Shown here piece after piece: positions 1-8,148 of a stretch of 64,000 nt of DNA. The number at the start of each line of letters is the position of its first letter. Within the stretch, counting starts at the first letter, position 1. The position numbers were made by a program, and so were the translations under genes. The DNA is taken from NCBI GenBank assembly GCA_045642205.1, contig JAZUIK010000116.1:1-64000 (forward strand). The letters are read 5' to 3'. The notes under the pieces are model-generated. The model was not told the DNA's origin, did not search any database, and was given only the letters and a program-made list of their open reading frames with translations. Source of the DNA: RUG760 sp045642205 (GTDB lineage Bacteria; Bacillota; Clostridia; Lachnospirales; Bianqueaceae).

Positions 1-539
1 TCATCGGCTACCAGTCGATGACCACGCTGTACCAGTTCCAATGCTGTCTCACTCTTACCGAAGCCGCTCTCACCGATGATCAGTACACCTTCACCAAAAC
101 AATCCATCATAACACCATGCATGGATCTCATAGGTGCCAGCTCGATAGAGAGGTAGGATACGATCCTGGTACAAAGTGTGGTAGTCTCCATCTCGGAGAT
201 GAACACGGGAACACCATGCTCAATAGCCAGTTCGCTTAAGGCAGGCTCCTCGGAGTCGTCGATATTTCGGCACAGAATCAGGCAGGGGATCGGATAAGAA
301 AACAACTGATCCAGCGCTTTTCTTCGATCCTCTTTGCTCAGACTCATCAGGAAATAATACTCTACATTTCCCACGACCTGAACACGTTCCTTGTTGAAGT
401 ATTCATAATAACCTGCCAGCTGCAGTGCCGGTCGGTTGACCTCGGGGAAACGTACCTCGCGTCCTTCCAGAGAGACTGTCGGAGTCAGACATCGAAGATT
501 AAACTGATCTGCGATCTTGGAAATCTCTACTGAATACAT
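1..539 (-). CDS. hprK: HPr kinase/phosphorylase (partial, N-terminal part)
   Basis: HprK phosphorylates HPr on a serine and also removes that phosphate, linking glycolytic state to carbon catabolite repression in Firmicutes. Only about 179 residues are in the window; the C-terminus lies beyond position 1. The reading frame starts at an ATG preceded by AAGGAG. Seen: the N-terminal domain, the conserved MHG with catalytic His about residue 141, and the P-loop GESGFGKS about residues 156-163 followed by ETALELVQRGHRLVAD, which is diagnostic of HprK. Its neighbour on the same strand is the Mrp-type ATPase, about 87 bp upstream. Identity is secure; completeness cannot be judged. Confidence 0.95.
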   Translation of the reverse strand, partial: MYSVEISKIADQFNLRCLTPTVSLEGREVRFPEVNRPALQLAGYYEYFNKERVQVVGNVEYYFLMSLSKEDRRKALDQLFSYPIPCLILCRNIDDSEEPALSELAIEHGVPVFISEMETTTLCTRIVSYLSIELAPMRSMHGVMMDCFGEGVLIIGESGFGKSETALELVQRGHRLVAD

Positions 540-626
540 ATGCACTCCTTACATAAAAATGACAACTTCATTGTATCATAGGAGGTGCCATTGATTATAG
601 GTTTATTTTTGCTCTTTTTGGATTTC

Positions 627-1451
627 TTATAAAGCCTTGATCGCTTCGATAGCACCCTTGAGCATTTCGCCGCTTAAGCCCTCGATATTACCGTTATCAA
701 CAGCCTCTGCAATAGCGGGATCGATGGGAAGACGATCCAGAACCTTCAGGTCATGCTCAGCAGCGATCTTCTCGATGTGGCTCTCACCAAAGACATTGAT
801 CTTCTTGCCGCAATCGGGGCAGACAAGGTAACTCATGTTCTCAACGAGACCCAGCAGCTTGACATTCATAAGTCCGGTCAGGTTGACAGCCTTCTCAACG
901 ATCATGGAAACCAGTTCCTGAGGAGAGGTAACCATAACAGCAGCATCTACGGGAAGAGACTGGAATACAGTCAGAGGAACGTCGCCGGTTCCGGGAGGCA
1001 TATCTACCAGAAGGACATCGATATCATCCCAGATAACATCGGTCCAGAACTGCTTGACAACGCCTGCGATGACGGGGCCTCTCCATGCAACAGGAGCGGT
1101 CTCGGATTCCAGCAGAAGGTTGATGGACATAATATCGACTCCACCCTTACTTCTGGTCGGAACGATGCCGGTCTCAAGGGAAACAGCGGGACCCTTCACG
1201 CCAAAGGACTTGGGAATGGAAGGACCGGTAATATCTGCATCCAGGATTCCGGTATGGATACCCTGCTTCTGCAGTTCACTTGCCAGCATAGAGGAAACGA
1301 GAGACTTACCAACGCCTCCCTTACCGCTCATGACGGCGATGACTTTCTTTACCTTGCTGAGAGGATTGGGAGCTGCCTGAAGACTCTTAGGGTCTCTGGA
1401 GGCACAGTTCTCTCCGCAGGAAGAACAATTATGGCTGCAATTTTCGCTCAT
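627..1451 (-). CDS. mrp: Mrp/NBP35-type P-loop ATPase (FeS cluster carrier)
   Basis: This is a 274-residue deviant-Walker ATPase of the Mrp/ApbC/NBP35 family, which bind and transfer FeS clusters to apo-proteins in the cytoplasm. Seen: a Cys-rich N-terminus (Cys 5, 9, 12, 16), a deviant Walker A GKGGVGKS at about 43-50, the segment DMPPGTGDVPLT typical of Mrp, and a C-terminal CPDCG motif that normally carries the bridging cluster at a dimer interface. The N-terminal four-Cys segment resembles eukaryotic and archaeal NBP35 more than E. coli Mrp, and is common in Clostridia. Start ATG has AAAGGA upstream. The many FeS enzymes in this window would be plausible clients, but that link is inference. 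Confidence 0.9.
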   Translation of the reverse strand: MSENCSHNCSSCGENCASRDPKSLQAAPNPLSKVKKVIAVMSGKGGVGKSLVSSMLASELQKQGIHTGILDADITGPSIPKSFGVKGPAVSLETGIVPTRSKGGVDIMSINLLLESETAPVAWRGPVIAGVVKQFWTDVIWDDIDVLLVDMPPGTGDVPLTVFQSLPVDAAVMVTSPQELVSMIVEKAVNLTGLMNVKLLGLVENMSYLVCPDCGKKINVFGESHIEKIAAEHDLKVLDRLPIDPAIAEAVDNGNIEGLSGEMLKGAIEAIKAL

Positions 1452-1541
1452 TGTATATTCCTTTCTTACTGCATTCTGCAGACAATCTCCACCCCTTTCC
1501 AGGCGGCGGCTGCAGACTCAGAAATAACCGATTTACAGGCT

Positions 1542-1570
1542 ATATTAACACAGTTTTAGTAAGGGTTCAA
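1542..1570 (-). promoter_or_regulatory. Sigma-A type promoter for the Mrp-type ATPase gene
   Basis: Read on the minus strand: TTGAAC (1565-1570), 17 bp spacer, TAATAT (1542-1547), about 90 bp upstream of the ATG at 1451. Sequence match only. Confidence 0.55.
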
Positions 1571-1653
1571 TAGACAGAAAAAAGGAATTTGAGGGTCTCT
1601 TGATCCCGTATTCCATCCTCGGTTTTTCTCTCTGCACGAAACAAAAATCCCCC

Positions 1654-1683
1654 TTGACATATCTGAAACTCCTGTGGTATACT
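1654..1683 (+). promoter_or_regulatory. Sigma-A promoter for the tRNA-Glu/tRNA-Cys pair
   Basis: Perfect -35 TTGACA (1654-1659), 18 bp spacer, -10 TATACT (1678-1683). The first tRNA begins 40 bp downstream, a layout typical of a stable RNA promoter. Confidence 0.8.
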
Positions 1684-1722
1684 AACATTCGCTTGTGAAA
1701 CAGATCGTTTCCGAGTTCATAA

Positions 1723-1794
1723 GGCCCGTTGGTCAAGAGGTTAAGACATCGCCCTTTCACGGCGGTAACGTGGGTTCAATTCCCGCACGGGTCA
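1723..1794 (+). tRNA. tRNA-Glu (TTC anticodon)
   Basis: A full cloverleaf can be folded. Acceptor stem GGCCCGT pairs with ACGGGTC (one G-T pair), the anticodon loop is CTTTCAC giving TTC, and the T-arm contains GGTTCAATTCC. It is followed five bases later by tRNA-Cys and shares its promoter. CCA is not encoded. Confidence 0.95.
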
Positions 1795-1799
1795 CTTAT

Positions 1800-1870
1800 G
1801 GTGCCATAGCCAAGCGGTAAGGCAAAGGTCTGCAACACCTCTATCCCCAGTTCAAGTCTGGGTGGCACCT
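1800..1870 (+). tRNA. tRNA-Cys (GCA anticodon)
   Basis: Acceptor stem GGTGCCA pairs with TGGCACC, the anticodon loop is CTGCAAC giving GCA, and the T-arm contains AGTTCAAGTCT. It is co-transcribed with tRNA-Glu and directly followed by a Rho-independent terminator. Confidence 0.95.
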
Positions 1871-1873
1871 CTC

Positions 1874-1905
1874 ACGCCGGTCCACAACAGTGGATCGGCG
1901 TTTTT
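1874..1905 (+). terminator. Rho-independent terminator after the tRNA pair
   Basis: Arms ACGCCGGTCCAC and GTGGATCGGCGT (12 bp, one G-T pair), loop AACA, then TTTTT. Confidence 0.85.
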
Positions 1906-1964
1906 CATTACTCAATCTGTGCCTCCTCTCCTTTTCAGGCGGCACTAAACCCAGGAGGTCTCTC

Positions 1965-3194
1965 ATGTCTAACGTAATCGACCGCTTCCTTAAATACATC
2001 GCGATCGACACCCAGTCCGATCCCAAGTCCACCACCTTCCCTTCCGCATACGAGAAGGAGATGGCTTTCGCTGATATGCTGGTAGAGGAACTGAAGTCCA
2101 TCGGTATTGCCGATGCATCCAAAGATGAATATGGTTATGTCTTTGGTACCATTCCTGCCACTATCGAGAACTATGCCGGTCCTGTTGTTGGTCTGATCGC
2201 TCATATGGATACCGCACAGGAAGCACCCGGTAACTGCACCAATCCCCGTTTCATCGAAAATTACGATGGCAGTGATATCGTTCTGAACGAAGCTTTGAAC
2301 ATGGTCATGCGTCCTTGTGACTTCGAGTCTCTGAACGAGCAGAAAGGCAAGACCCTCCTGGTGACCGATGGAACGACCCTGATGGGTGGTGATGACAAGG
2401 CAGGTGTTGCCGAGATCATGACCGTTGCTGAAACCCTGATCGCTCATCCCGAGATCCCTCACGGTACCGTCAAGATCGGTTTCACTCCGGATGAAGAGGT
2501 CGGATCCGGTGTAGATCACTTTGATGTCAAGCGCTTCGGTGCTGATTATGCTTACACCTTAGATGGCGGTGCTCTGGGCGAACTGGAATACGAGAACTTC
2601 AACGCAGCCGGTGCTACCGTGGAGATCACCGGTCTGGCTATCCATCCCGGTTCCTCCAAGAACAAGATGAAGAGTGCTGTCCTGATCGGTATGGAACTGG
2701 AGGCAATGCTTCCTGTTGCTGAAAAGCCCATGTACACTGAGGGATACGAAGGCTTCACTCATCTGCTTGGCATTACCGGCACCGTTTCTTCCGCTACCAT
2801 GGAATATATTATCCGTGACCACGACAAGACCCTCTTCGAAAAGAAGAAGGCTTATCTTACCTCTGCCGTGGAACTTCTGAACAAGAAGTACGGCGAAGGC
2901 ACCCTGAAGCTGACCTTAGAGGATTCCTACTATAACATGAAGGAAGAGCTTGCTCCCTACATGTTCCTGATCGACAATGTCAAGGAAGTCTACGACGAGC
3001 TGGGTATCCCCACCCGTATCCAGGCGATCCGCGGCGGTACCGATGGCGCTCGCCTTTCCTACATGGGTCTTCCCTGCCCCAACCTTGGAACCGGTGATTA
3101 CAACTGCCACGGTCCTTATGAATATGTCTGTGTCGATGCCATGGAAGAGAGCATCGATATGCTGATCAAGCTGGTACAGAAATTTGCAAAATAA
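1965..3194 (+). CDS. pepT: Peptidase T (tripeptide aminopeptidase)
   Basis: PepT is a cytoplasmic M20-family di-zinc aminopeptidase releasing N-terminal residues from tripeptides. The 409-residue length is that of the family. Metal and catalytic residues are visible: IAHMDT (His80, Asp82), GGDDKAG (Asp143), TPDEEVGSG (catalytic Glu177 and metal Glu178), LDGG (Asp200), and a C-terminal NCHGPYEY containing the last His ligand. An in-frame extension upstream exists, but the ATG at 1965 has AGGAGG at 1953-1958 and gives the canonical N-terminus MSNVIDRFLKYIAIDTQSD. The MATE exporter downstream overlaps its stop, suggesting one transcript. Confidence 0.96.
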   Translation: MSNVIDRFLKYIAIDTQSDPKSTTFPSAYEKEMAFADMLVEELKSIGIADASKDEYGYVFGTIPATIENYAGPVVGLIAHMDTAQEAPGNCTNPRFIENYDGSDIVLNEALNMVMRPCDFESLNEQKGKTLLVTDGTTLMGGDDKAGVAEIMTVAETLIAHPEIPHGTVKIGFTPDEEVGSGVDHFDVKRFGADYAYTLDGGALGELEYENFNAAGATVEITGLAIHPGSSKNKMKSAVLIGMELEAMLPVAEKPMYTEGYEGFTHLLGITGTVSSATMEYIIRDHDKTLFEKKKAYLTSAVELLNKKYGEGTLKLTLEDSYYNMKEELAPYMFLIDNVKEVYDELGIPTRIQAIRGGTDGARLSYMGLPCPNLGTGDYNCHGPYEYVCVDAMEESIDMLIKLVQKFAK

Positions 3195-4545
3195 ACAACA
3201 TAACCCCATTACAGAAGGCAGCATCGTTCCGGCGATGCTGCGTTTCTTCTTTCCCATCTTTCTGGGAACCTTATTTCAATCACTCTACAGCACCGTGGAT
3301 GTCATTATCCTGGGCCGTTTCGTCGGAAAGGAAGCTTTTTCCGCCGTCGGTGGTTCCACCAACACCATCATCAATCTTCTGGTAGGATTCTTTATCGGTG
3401 TCTCCTCCGGTGCTACGGTTCTGATCGCTCAGAAATACGGTGCCAAGGATGAAAAGGGCACCTCGGATGCGATCCATACGGCAGCAGCTTTTGCCTTGAT
3501 CGTCGGAGCATTTCTGACTATCGTCGGATTATTAGTGGCCAAACAGGCGCTGATCTGGATGCATACCACTATGGAAGTCCTTCCCTATGCTCTTATCTAT
3601 CTTAGGATCTACTTCTGCGGCATCCTCTTCAATATCGTCTATAACATCGGATCTTCCGTCCTACGTGCCCTGGGCGATTCCAAGAGGCCCTTGTACATCC
3701 TGATCGTCTGCTGCTTCTCCAACATCCTTCTGGACCTTCTTTTCGTCGTAGGTCTGAAAATGGAGACTGCAGGTGTTGCGCTGGCTACGATCCTGTCCCA
3801 GGGCGTCAGTGCTTCTCTGGTCACCCTGCTCCTGCTTCGAGCAAAGGATTCTTCCAGGCTGTACATTAAAAAGATCCGGGTCCATGGATATATCTTCCGC
3901 CCGCTTCTTCGTATCGGTATCCCTTCCGGTATCCAGTCCAGCATGTTCGGTATCGCCAATCTGATGATCCAGTATACCGTCAATGGCTTTGGTACCGACG
4001 TTGTGGCTGCCTACACCGCTTATAACAAGGTCGACATTATGCTGTGGATGATCCTGAATGCCTTTGGTATCGCTGCCAGCACCTTTGTCTCTCAGAACCT
4101 TGGTGCCAGACAAAAGGATCGTGCCTTCAAGAGCATCCATGCCGCTCTTCTCCTTTCTCTCATCGGTATCTTAGCGATCTCGATCCCGATCCTGATCTTC
4201 AGACACGCTGTCCTTGGCGTCATCACTACAGATCAGACCGTCGTGAATATCGCTGCGGATATGATGATGCACGCCTTAACGGTCTATGTGCTCTACATCC
4301 CTATCGAGATCCTCTCAGGATCCATCCGAGGTGCCGGCGACTCCCTGATCCCTATGCTCATTACCTGCATCGGTATCTGCGTTGTCCGTGTTACCTGGCT
4401 GATGGTGGCAGTTCCTATCATCAACCATTACAATGCCATTGCCCTGTGCTACCCGGTTACCTGGGTCGTCACCGCGCTGGCCTATACGATCTACTACCGA
4501 TCCCATCGCTGGCTTCGCTATTATGAAGCCAAGCAGACAGCCTGA
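3184..4545 (+). CDS. MATE family efflux transporter (copy 1)
   Basis: A 453-residue polytopic membrane protein of the MATE (MatE) superfamily, which exports drugs or metabolites by Na+ or H+ antiport. Family signs are a duplicated six-helix layout, an N-terminus containing NPITEGSI, and the conserved blocks LYSTVDVIILGRFVGKEAFSAVGG and SGATVLIAQKYGAKDE. It starts with TTG at 3184 and overlaps the end of pepT by 11 bases, so translation may be coupled. No good ribosome site is seen, but the start gives the same N-terminus as the paralogue at 8149. The two copies are alike over nearly their whole length (for example SIRGAGDS and TCIGICVVR versus TTIGICVVR). Substrate unknown. Confidence 0.9.
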   Translation: MQNKQHNPITEGSIVPAMLRFFFPIFLGTLFQSLYSTVDVIILGRFVGKEAFSAVGGSTNTIINLLVGFFIGVSSGATVLIAQKYGAKDEKGTSDAIHTAAAFALIVGAFLTIVGLLVAKQALIWMHTTMEVLPYALIYLRIYFCGILFNIVYNIGSSVLRALGDSKRPLYILIVCCFSNILLDLLFVVGLKMETAGVALATILSQGVSASLVTLLLLRAKDSSRLYIKKIRVHGYIFRPLLRIGIPSGIQSSMFGIANLMIQYTVNGFGTDVVAAYTAYNKVDIMLWMILNAFGIAASTFVSQNLGARQKDRAFKSIHAALLLSLIGILAISIPILIFRHAVLGVITTDQTVVNIAADMMMHALTVYVLYIPIEILSGSIRGAGDSLIPMLITCIGICVVRVTWLMVAVPIINHYNAIALCYPVTWVVTALAYTIYYRSHRWLRYYEAKQTA

Positions 4546-4555
4546 GATAATTATC

Positions 4556-4621
4556 AAAAAAAGATCCTATGGACCTTTCCCGCAGCACGATTACTGCAGA
4601 GAGATCCATAGGATCTTTTTT
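4556..4621. terminator. Bidirectional terminator between MATE copy 1 and the amino acid ABC operon
   Basis: A-run plus AGATCCTATGGA pairs with TCCATAGGATCT followed by a T-run. It lies between convergent genes, so it can end both transcripts. Confidence 0.88.
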
Positions 4622-4634
4622 ATCGATATATTGC

Positions 4635-5408
4635 TTAATATCTTGAAAGAAAGCTTCTGGTACGTTCGTTGTCCGAGTTGAAGACCTCATCCGGTGTGCC
4701 CTGTTCCAGGATCACACCTTCATCCAGGAAGATCACCTGATCAGAGACGTCGTGGGCAAAGCTCATCTCATGGGTAACGATGATCATGGTCGTCCTGTTT
4801 TCTGCCAGTTCTCTCATGACCTTCAGTACCTCACCGGTCAATTCCGGGTCCAGCGCCGATGTAGGTTCGTCAAAGCAAAGGATATCCGGATGCATGGCCA
4901 GTGCTCTTGCGATCGCTACTCGCTGTTGCTGTCCGCCGGACAACTGATGCGGATAGTTTTCCATTCGATCCTGCAGTCCCATCTGGGCCAGCAGTCTGAT
5001 GGCATCCTGCCTGATCTCCTCTTTGATCTGCTTTTTATTGCTCTTATAATCCTCACGGCTTTTCGCCATCAGTTCCCCGGCGAGCATACAGTTCTCTAAA
5101 GCTGTATACTGGGGAAACAGATTGAAGTTCTGAAAGACCATACCAAAATGAAGTCTGTTCTTTCTGATCTCAGCATCGGAGAGTTTTTTTCCTGTCTCTG
5201 AATCAAAGACAGTCTCTCCCTTCACGAGGATCCTGCCGCTATCCGTTGTTTCCAGAAAATTCAGACACCTTAACAGGGTCGTTTTTCCACTTCCGGAAGC
5301 ACCGATGATCGAAAGGACCTGGCCCTCTTCCAGCGAAAAACTGACATCTTTTAATACAACGTTCTTTCCGTAGGATTTGGAAAGGTGCTGCGCTTCTAAT
5401 ATGCTCAT
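4635..5408 (-). CDS. Polar amino acid ABC transporter, ATP-binding subunit
   Basis: A 257-residue ATPase of the GlnQ/HisP type that powers amino acid import. Seen: Walker A GASGSGKTT (about 36-44), Q-loop in VFQNFNLFPQ, signature LSGGQQQRVAIARAL, Walker B ILCFDEPTSALDP, and the switch His in VTHEMSFA. A longer upstream in-frame reading is open, but the ATG at 5408 has an AGGAG site seven bases upstream and gives the usual N-terminus. It is last in the operon binding protein - permease - ATPase. The amino acid transported cannot be told from sequence. Confidence 0.93.
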   Translation of the reverse strand: MSILEAQHLSKSYGKNVVLKDVSFSLEEGQVLSIIGASGSGKTTLLRCLNFLETTDSGRILVKGETVFDSETGKKLSDAEIRKNRLHFGMVFQNFNLFPQYTALENCMLAGELMAKSREDYKSNKKQIKEEIRQDAIRLLAQMGLQDRMENYPHQLSGGQQQRVAIARALAMHPDILCFDEPTSALDPELTGEVLKVMRELAENRTTMIIVTHEMSFAHDVSDQVIFLDEGVILEQGTPDEVFNSDNERTRSFLSRY

Positions 5409-5430
5409 AGTCTCCTTCCTTTCCCTTGGA

Positions 5431-6117
5431 TCAGCGGAAATACTCCAGCTTTTTCTCCAGTTTGCCAAACAATACCGTCAGGATACCGTTGGCGATCAGA
5501 TAATACAGACCGGTAAAGAACATGGGCCAGATGGCTCCGGAGATTCCCTGAGAACCCTTCAAAAAGGCCTGACCTGCCCAGATGATCTCCTGCAGTGCAA
5601 TAATGCGGGCAAGGGATGTATCCTTTACCAGAGTAATGATCTCATTGGACATGGGAGGAACGATCCGTTTGATCATCTGCAGCAGCTTTACATGGAAGAA
5701 GATCTGCGCCTTTGTCATTCCCAGGACCATACCTGCCTCATCCTGTCCGATTGGGACACTTTGGATACCGCCTCGATAGATCTCCGAGAAGTAGCAGGCA
5801 TAGTTGATGATGAACGCAAGCGAAGCCGCCAGAAAGCGTCCTCCTTCGCCGCCTCCCCAGACATTGTTCTTAAATACCAGACCGGGGAAATAGTAGATGA
5901 TGAGCAGCTGGATCATCAGAGGGGTTCCTCGGATGATCCAGACAACAAATCGGATCAATGCTTTTAATGGTCCCACCTTGGAAGTCGATCCGACCGCCAG
6001 GACCAGACCCAGAGGGATGGCCCCCAGAAGCGTGACAAAAAACAGCTTCAATGTCTGCAGAAAACCGACGTTCAGGGACCTGATAACGATCGGCAGCTGG
6101 TCAAGAAACAACTCCAT
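5431..6117 (-). CDS. Polar amino acid ABC transporter, permease
   Basis: A 228-residue inner membrane permease of the HisM/GlnP family. The N-terminal helix region LNVGFLQTLKLFFVTLLGAIPLG and the RGTPLMIQLLIIYYF block are typical of this family. The cytoplasmic EAA loop that docks the ATPase reads EAGMVLGMTKAQIFFHVKLL. A glycine-rich insertion (about residues 80-90, VWGGGEGGRFL) sits between helices. It lies between the binding protein and the ATPase. One permease only is encoded, so a homodimer is likely. Confidence 0.92.
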   Translation of the reverse strand: MELFLDQLPIVIRSLNVGFLQTLKLFFVTLLGAIPLGLVLAVGSTSKVGPLKALIRFVVWIIRGTPLMIQLLIIYYFPGLVFKNNVWGGGEGGRFLAASLAFIINYACYFSEIYRGGIQSVPIGQDEAGMVLGMTKAQIFFHVKLLQMIKRIVPPMSNEIITLVKDTSLARIIALQEIIWAGQAFLKGSQGISGAIWPMFFTGLYYLIANGILTVLFGKLEKKLEYFR

Positions 6118-6131
6118 ATAATTGTACCGTC

Positions 6132-6914
6132 TTAACGAGCGATCAGCGCAGCCTGGACACCATAGGTCTCAGCGCACTTCTGAAGAGAACCGTCTGCATA
6201 AGCTGCATCCAGGAATGCATCCAGTGCAGCAGCCAGATCGGAACCGGTACGGAAACCGACACCGTATTCCTCAGCAGTCAGCTCGATGGTATAGGTCAGG
6301 TTTGCATAACCGGTACCTTCGCCAACCATAGCGGCGGCCATCAGGGAGTCGATGATAGCAGCATCAGAGGTAGCAGCTGCTACTTCCATCAAGGCGTTTG
6401 CCTGATTACTGACTTCGGTATAGGTAAGTCCAGCCTCAACAGCAGCGTCCTTACCTGCACTTCCGACCTCAACGGCAAATGCCAGATCCTTCAGGCTCTC
6501 GACATCCTTATACTGGTCAGCGATGTCAATGGGAAGGATAACGATCTGAGCGTTGTTGCAGTAAGGTTTAGAACAAGCCATGGCACTCTTGACTTCATCG
6601 GTCAGGGTCATACCATTCCATACACAGTCGATGGACTTACCATCCAGCTCCAGTTCCTTGTTATCCCACTCGATCTCGACAAATTCAACCTTAACGCCAA
6701 GGCTCTCAGCGAAAGCAGCCGCCATATCCGCATCAAAACCGATCCAGTTGCCGTTCTCATCCTGGTAATCCATCGGTGCAAAGTCCGTGATACCAACGAC
6801 CAGGACACCCTTACCCTTGACATAATCCATATCGGTCTCGTCCTTCTTGGAACCGCAGCCGACCATAGACAGGACCATTACTGCACAGAGCAGCAGTGCA
6901 AAAAACTTTTTCAT
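6132..6914 (-). CDS. Polar amino acid ABC transporter, substrate-binding lipoprotein
   Basis: A 260-residue extracellular solute receptor (SBP_bac_3 family) anchored by lipid. The signal peptide MKKFFALLLCAVMVLSMVGC ends in a lipobox with Cys20. The first lobe starts with GVLVVGITDFAPMDYQDENG and then GFDADMAAAFAESLGVKVEF, the hallmark of amino acid receptors of the HisJ/GlnH type. It is first in the operon with permease and ATPase. A 24-bp perfect inverted repeat sits between its putative promoter and start codon. Ligand unknown. Confidence 0.93.
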   Translation of the reverse strand: MKKFFALLLCAVMVLSMVGCGSKKDETDMDYVKGKGVLVVGITDFAPMDYQDENGNWIGFDADMAAAFAESLGVKVEFVEIEWDNKELELDGKSIDCVWNGMTLTDEVKSAMACSKPYCNNAQIVILPIDIADQYKDVESLKDLAFAVEVGSAGKDAAVEAGLTYTEVSNQANALMEVAAATSDAAIIDSLMAAAMVGEGTGYANLTYTIELTAEEYGVGFRTGSDLAAALDAFLDAAYADGSLQKCAETYGVQAALIAR

Positions 6915-6944
6915 TTTATCTGCCTCTTCATACTAAAAGATTTC

Positions 6945-6968
6945 TGTATGGCATAGGCTTGCCATACA
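6945..6968. promoter_or_regulatory. Perfect 24-bp inverted repeat in the ABC operon leader
   Basis: TGTATGGCA - six bases - TGCCATACA, located about 30 bases upstream of the binding-protein ATG at 6914. It could be a repressor operator or an mRNA hairpin. No regulator gene is adjacent. Confidence 0.5.
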
Positions 6969-6976
6969 ACTTCACC

Positions 6977-7005
6977 ACTTTATCACTTTATCATAATAAA
7001 GTCAA
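6977..7005 (-). promoter_or_regulatory. Candidate promoter of the amino acid ABC operon
   Basis: Minus-strand TTGACT (7000-7005), 17 bp spacer, TAAAGT (6977-6982). The -35 is good and the -10 weak. Confidence 0.4.
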
Positions 7006-7074
7006 TATATATTTTCTACCTTCCACCATTTCTTCCAGCGCTGCCGTCCACTCAATGCCGCTTTGCACTCACTA

Positions 7075-7140
7075 AAGAAAAAGACCTGTATCCATCGCAT
7101 TGCAACGATTGCACCGCGATGGATACAGGTCTTTTTCTTT
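7075..7140. terminator. Terminator after the SpoU methyltransferase gene
   Basis: Near-perfect long stem: AAAGAAAAAGACCTGTATCC... pairs with ...GGATACAGGTCTTTTTCTTT. The minus-strand copy ends in a T-run just past the stop at 7156. Confidence 0.85.
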
Positions 7141-7155
7141 TATTCGATTACTATG

Positions 7156-7983
7156 TTAACCATTCAATCTCTGTCTCAAAGCCTCGTAGATCAGAACACC
7201 ACCGGCCATAGCCGCATTCAGGGACTCGGCCTGACCCACCATGGGGATCTTGACCGCCTGTGTTGCGGATGCGATAGCCTCCTCGGTCAATCCGTTTCCT
7301 TCGTTTCCGATCAGAAGTGCCGTGGGCTTTGTCATGTCGGCATCATAGATACTGACAGAATCCTTTAGTGCTGCAGCCAGCACCTGTACTCCGGCTTTCT
7401 TCAATGCCTCCGCTAAGGTCGGTACGTTTTCGACCATACAGATCGGAATATGCAAAAGCGACCCCATGGTCGAACGGACAACCTTAGAAGAATAGACATC
7501 TGCTGTTCCCTTGGTTACGATCACTGCAGTCGCTCCGGCAGCATCTGCCGTACGGATCAAAGTGCCCACATTGCCCGGATCCTGGAGATTCTCCAAAATG
7601 ACCAGCAGGGGTTTCTCTTTCTTCGCGGCGGCCTCTTTTAAGATATCCCCAATCTTATAACCACGTCTTTCCACCACAGCTACGATACCCTGGGGAGTTT
7701 CCGTTTCGGAAAGCTTTTTCAGCATGGTATCCGGAACGAGATTCATAGGACAGAGCGCTTTCATTTCCACATTGCGCACATAACCGGGGGCATCCTTTTT
7801 CAGACTCTCCCCTACCCAGATACTCCTGATCGTCCAGTCGTCTGCCTTCAATACCTCATCGACTGCACGGATACCTTCCATCAAAAAGACACCATCTTTT
7901 CTGGCATCCTTGGCATGGACATACTTTGCTGCCTGCTTAAACGCAGCGTTCTGGGGACTGGAAATCACTCTTGCTTCAGCCAT
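7156..7983 (-). CDS. TrmH/SpoU family RNA 2'-O-methyltransferase
   Basis: A 275-residue SAM-dependent 2'-O-ribose methyltransferase, likely acting on 23S rRNA. Seen: the SpoU substrate-binding N-domain (KDGVFLMEGIRAVDEVL) and the three SPOUT knot motifs, ENLQDPGNVGTLIRTADAAG, LLIGNEGNGL and IPMVGQAESLNAAMAGGVLIYE. These are standard for RlmB/TsnR-like enzymes. ATG at 7983 is chosen over one six codons upstream because the AAGGAG site fits it and it gives the common MAEARVISSPQNA start. The specific nucleotide modified is not predictable here. Confidence 0.9.
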   Translation of the reverse strand: MAEARVISSPQNAAFKQAAKYVHAKDARKDGVFLMEGIRAVDEVLKADDWTIRSIWVGESLKKDAPGYVRNVEMKALCPMNLVPDTMLKKLSETETPQGIVAVVERRGYKIGDILKEAAAKKEKPLLVILENLQDPGNVGTLIRTADAAGATAVIVTKGTADVYSSKVVRSTMGSLLHIPICMVENVPTLAEALKKAGVQVLAAALKDSVSIYDADMTKPTALLIGNEGNGLTEEAIASATQAVKIPMVGQAESLNAAMAGGVLIYEALRQRLNG

Positions 7984-8014
7984 GATCCTTCTCCTTCTCA
8001 TTTTCTGCAGAACT

Positions 8015-8043
8015 ATTATACCTTTTTGTCACGGCAATTGAAA
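8015..8043 (-). promoter_or_regulatory. Candidate promoter of the SpoU methyltransferase gene
   Basis: Minus strand: perfect TATAAT (8015-8020), 17 bp from a poor -35 TTTCAA (8038-8043). Confidence 0.4.
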
Positions 8044-8061
8044 GAGACTCGCATCCTCTAT

Positions 8062-8090
8062 TTGCGATTCCCTTCCGACAGGCATATAAT
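8062..8090 (+). promoter_or_regulatory. Promoter of MATE copy 2
   Basis: TTGCGA (8062-8067), 17 bp spacer, TATAAT (8085-8090), about 58 bp before the ATG. Confidence 0.65.
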
Positions 8091-8148
8091 GTAGGGCGTT
8101 CCAATTATATTTCGCCTTCCTAAAGCGAAGCCATCTGGTATTACTATC

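Noticed and set aside
1890..1964. Longer N-terminus for PepT
   Set aside because: It overlaps the tRNA terminator and the AGGAGG site clearly marks the ATG at 1965.
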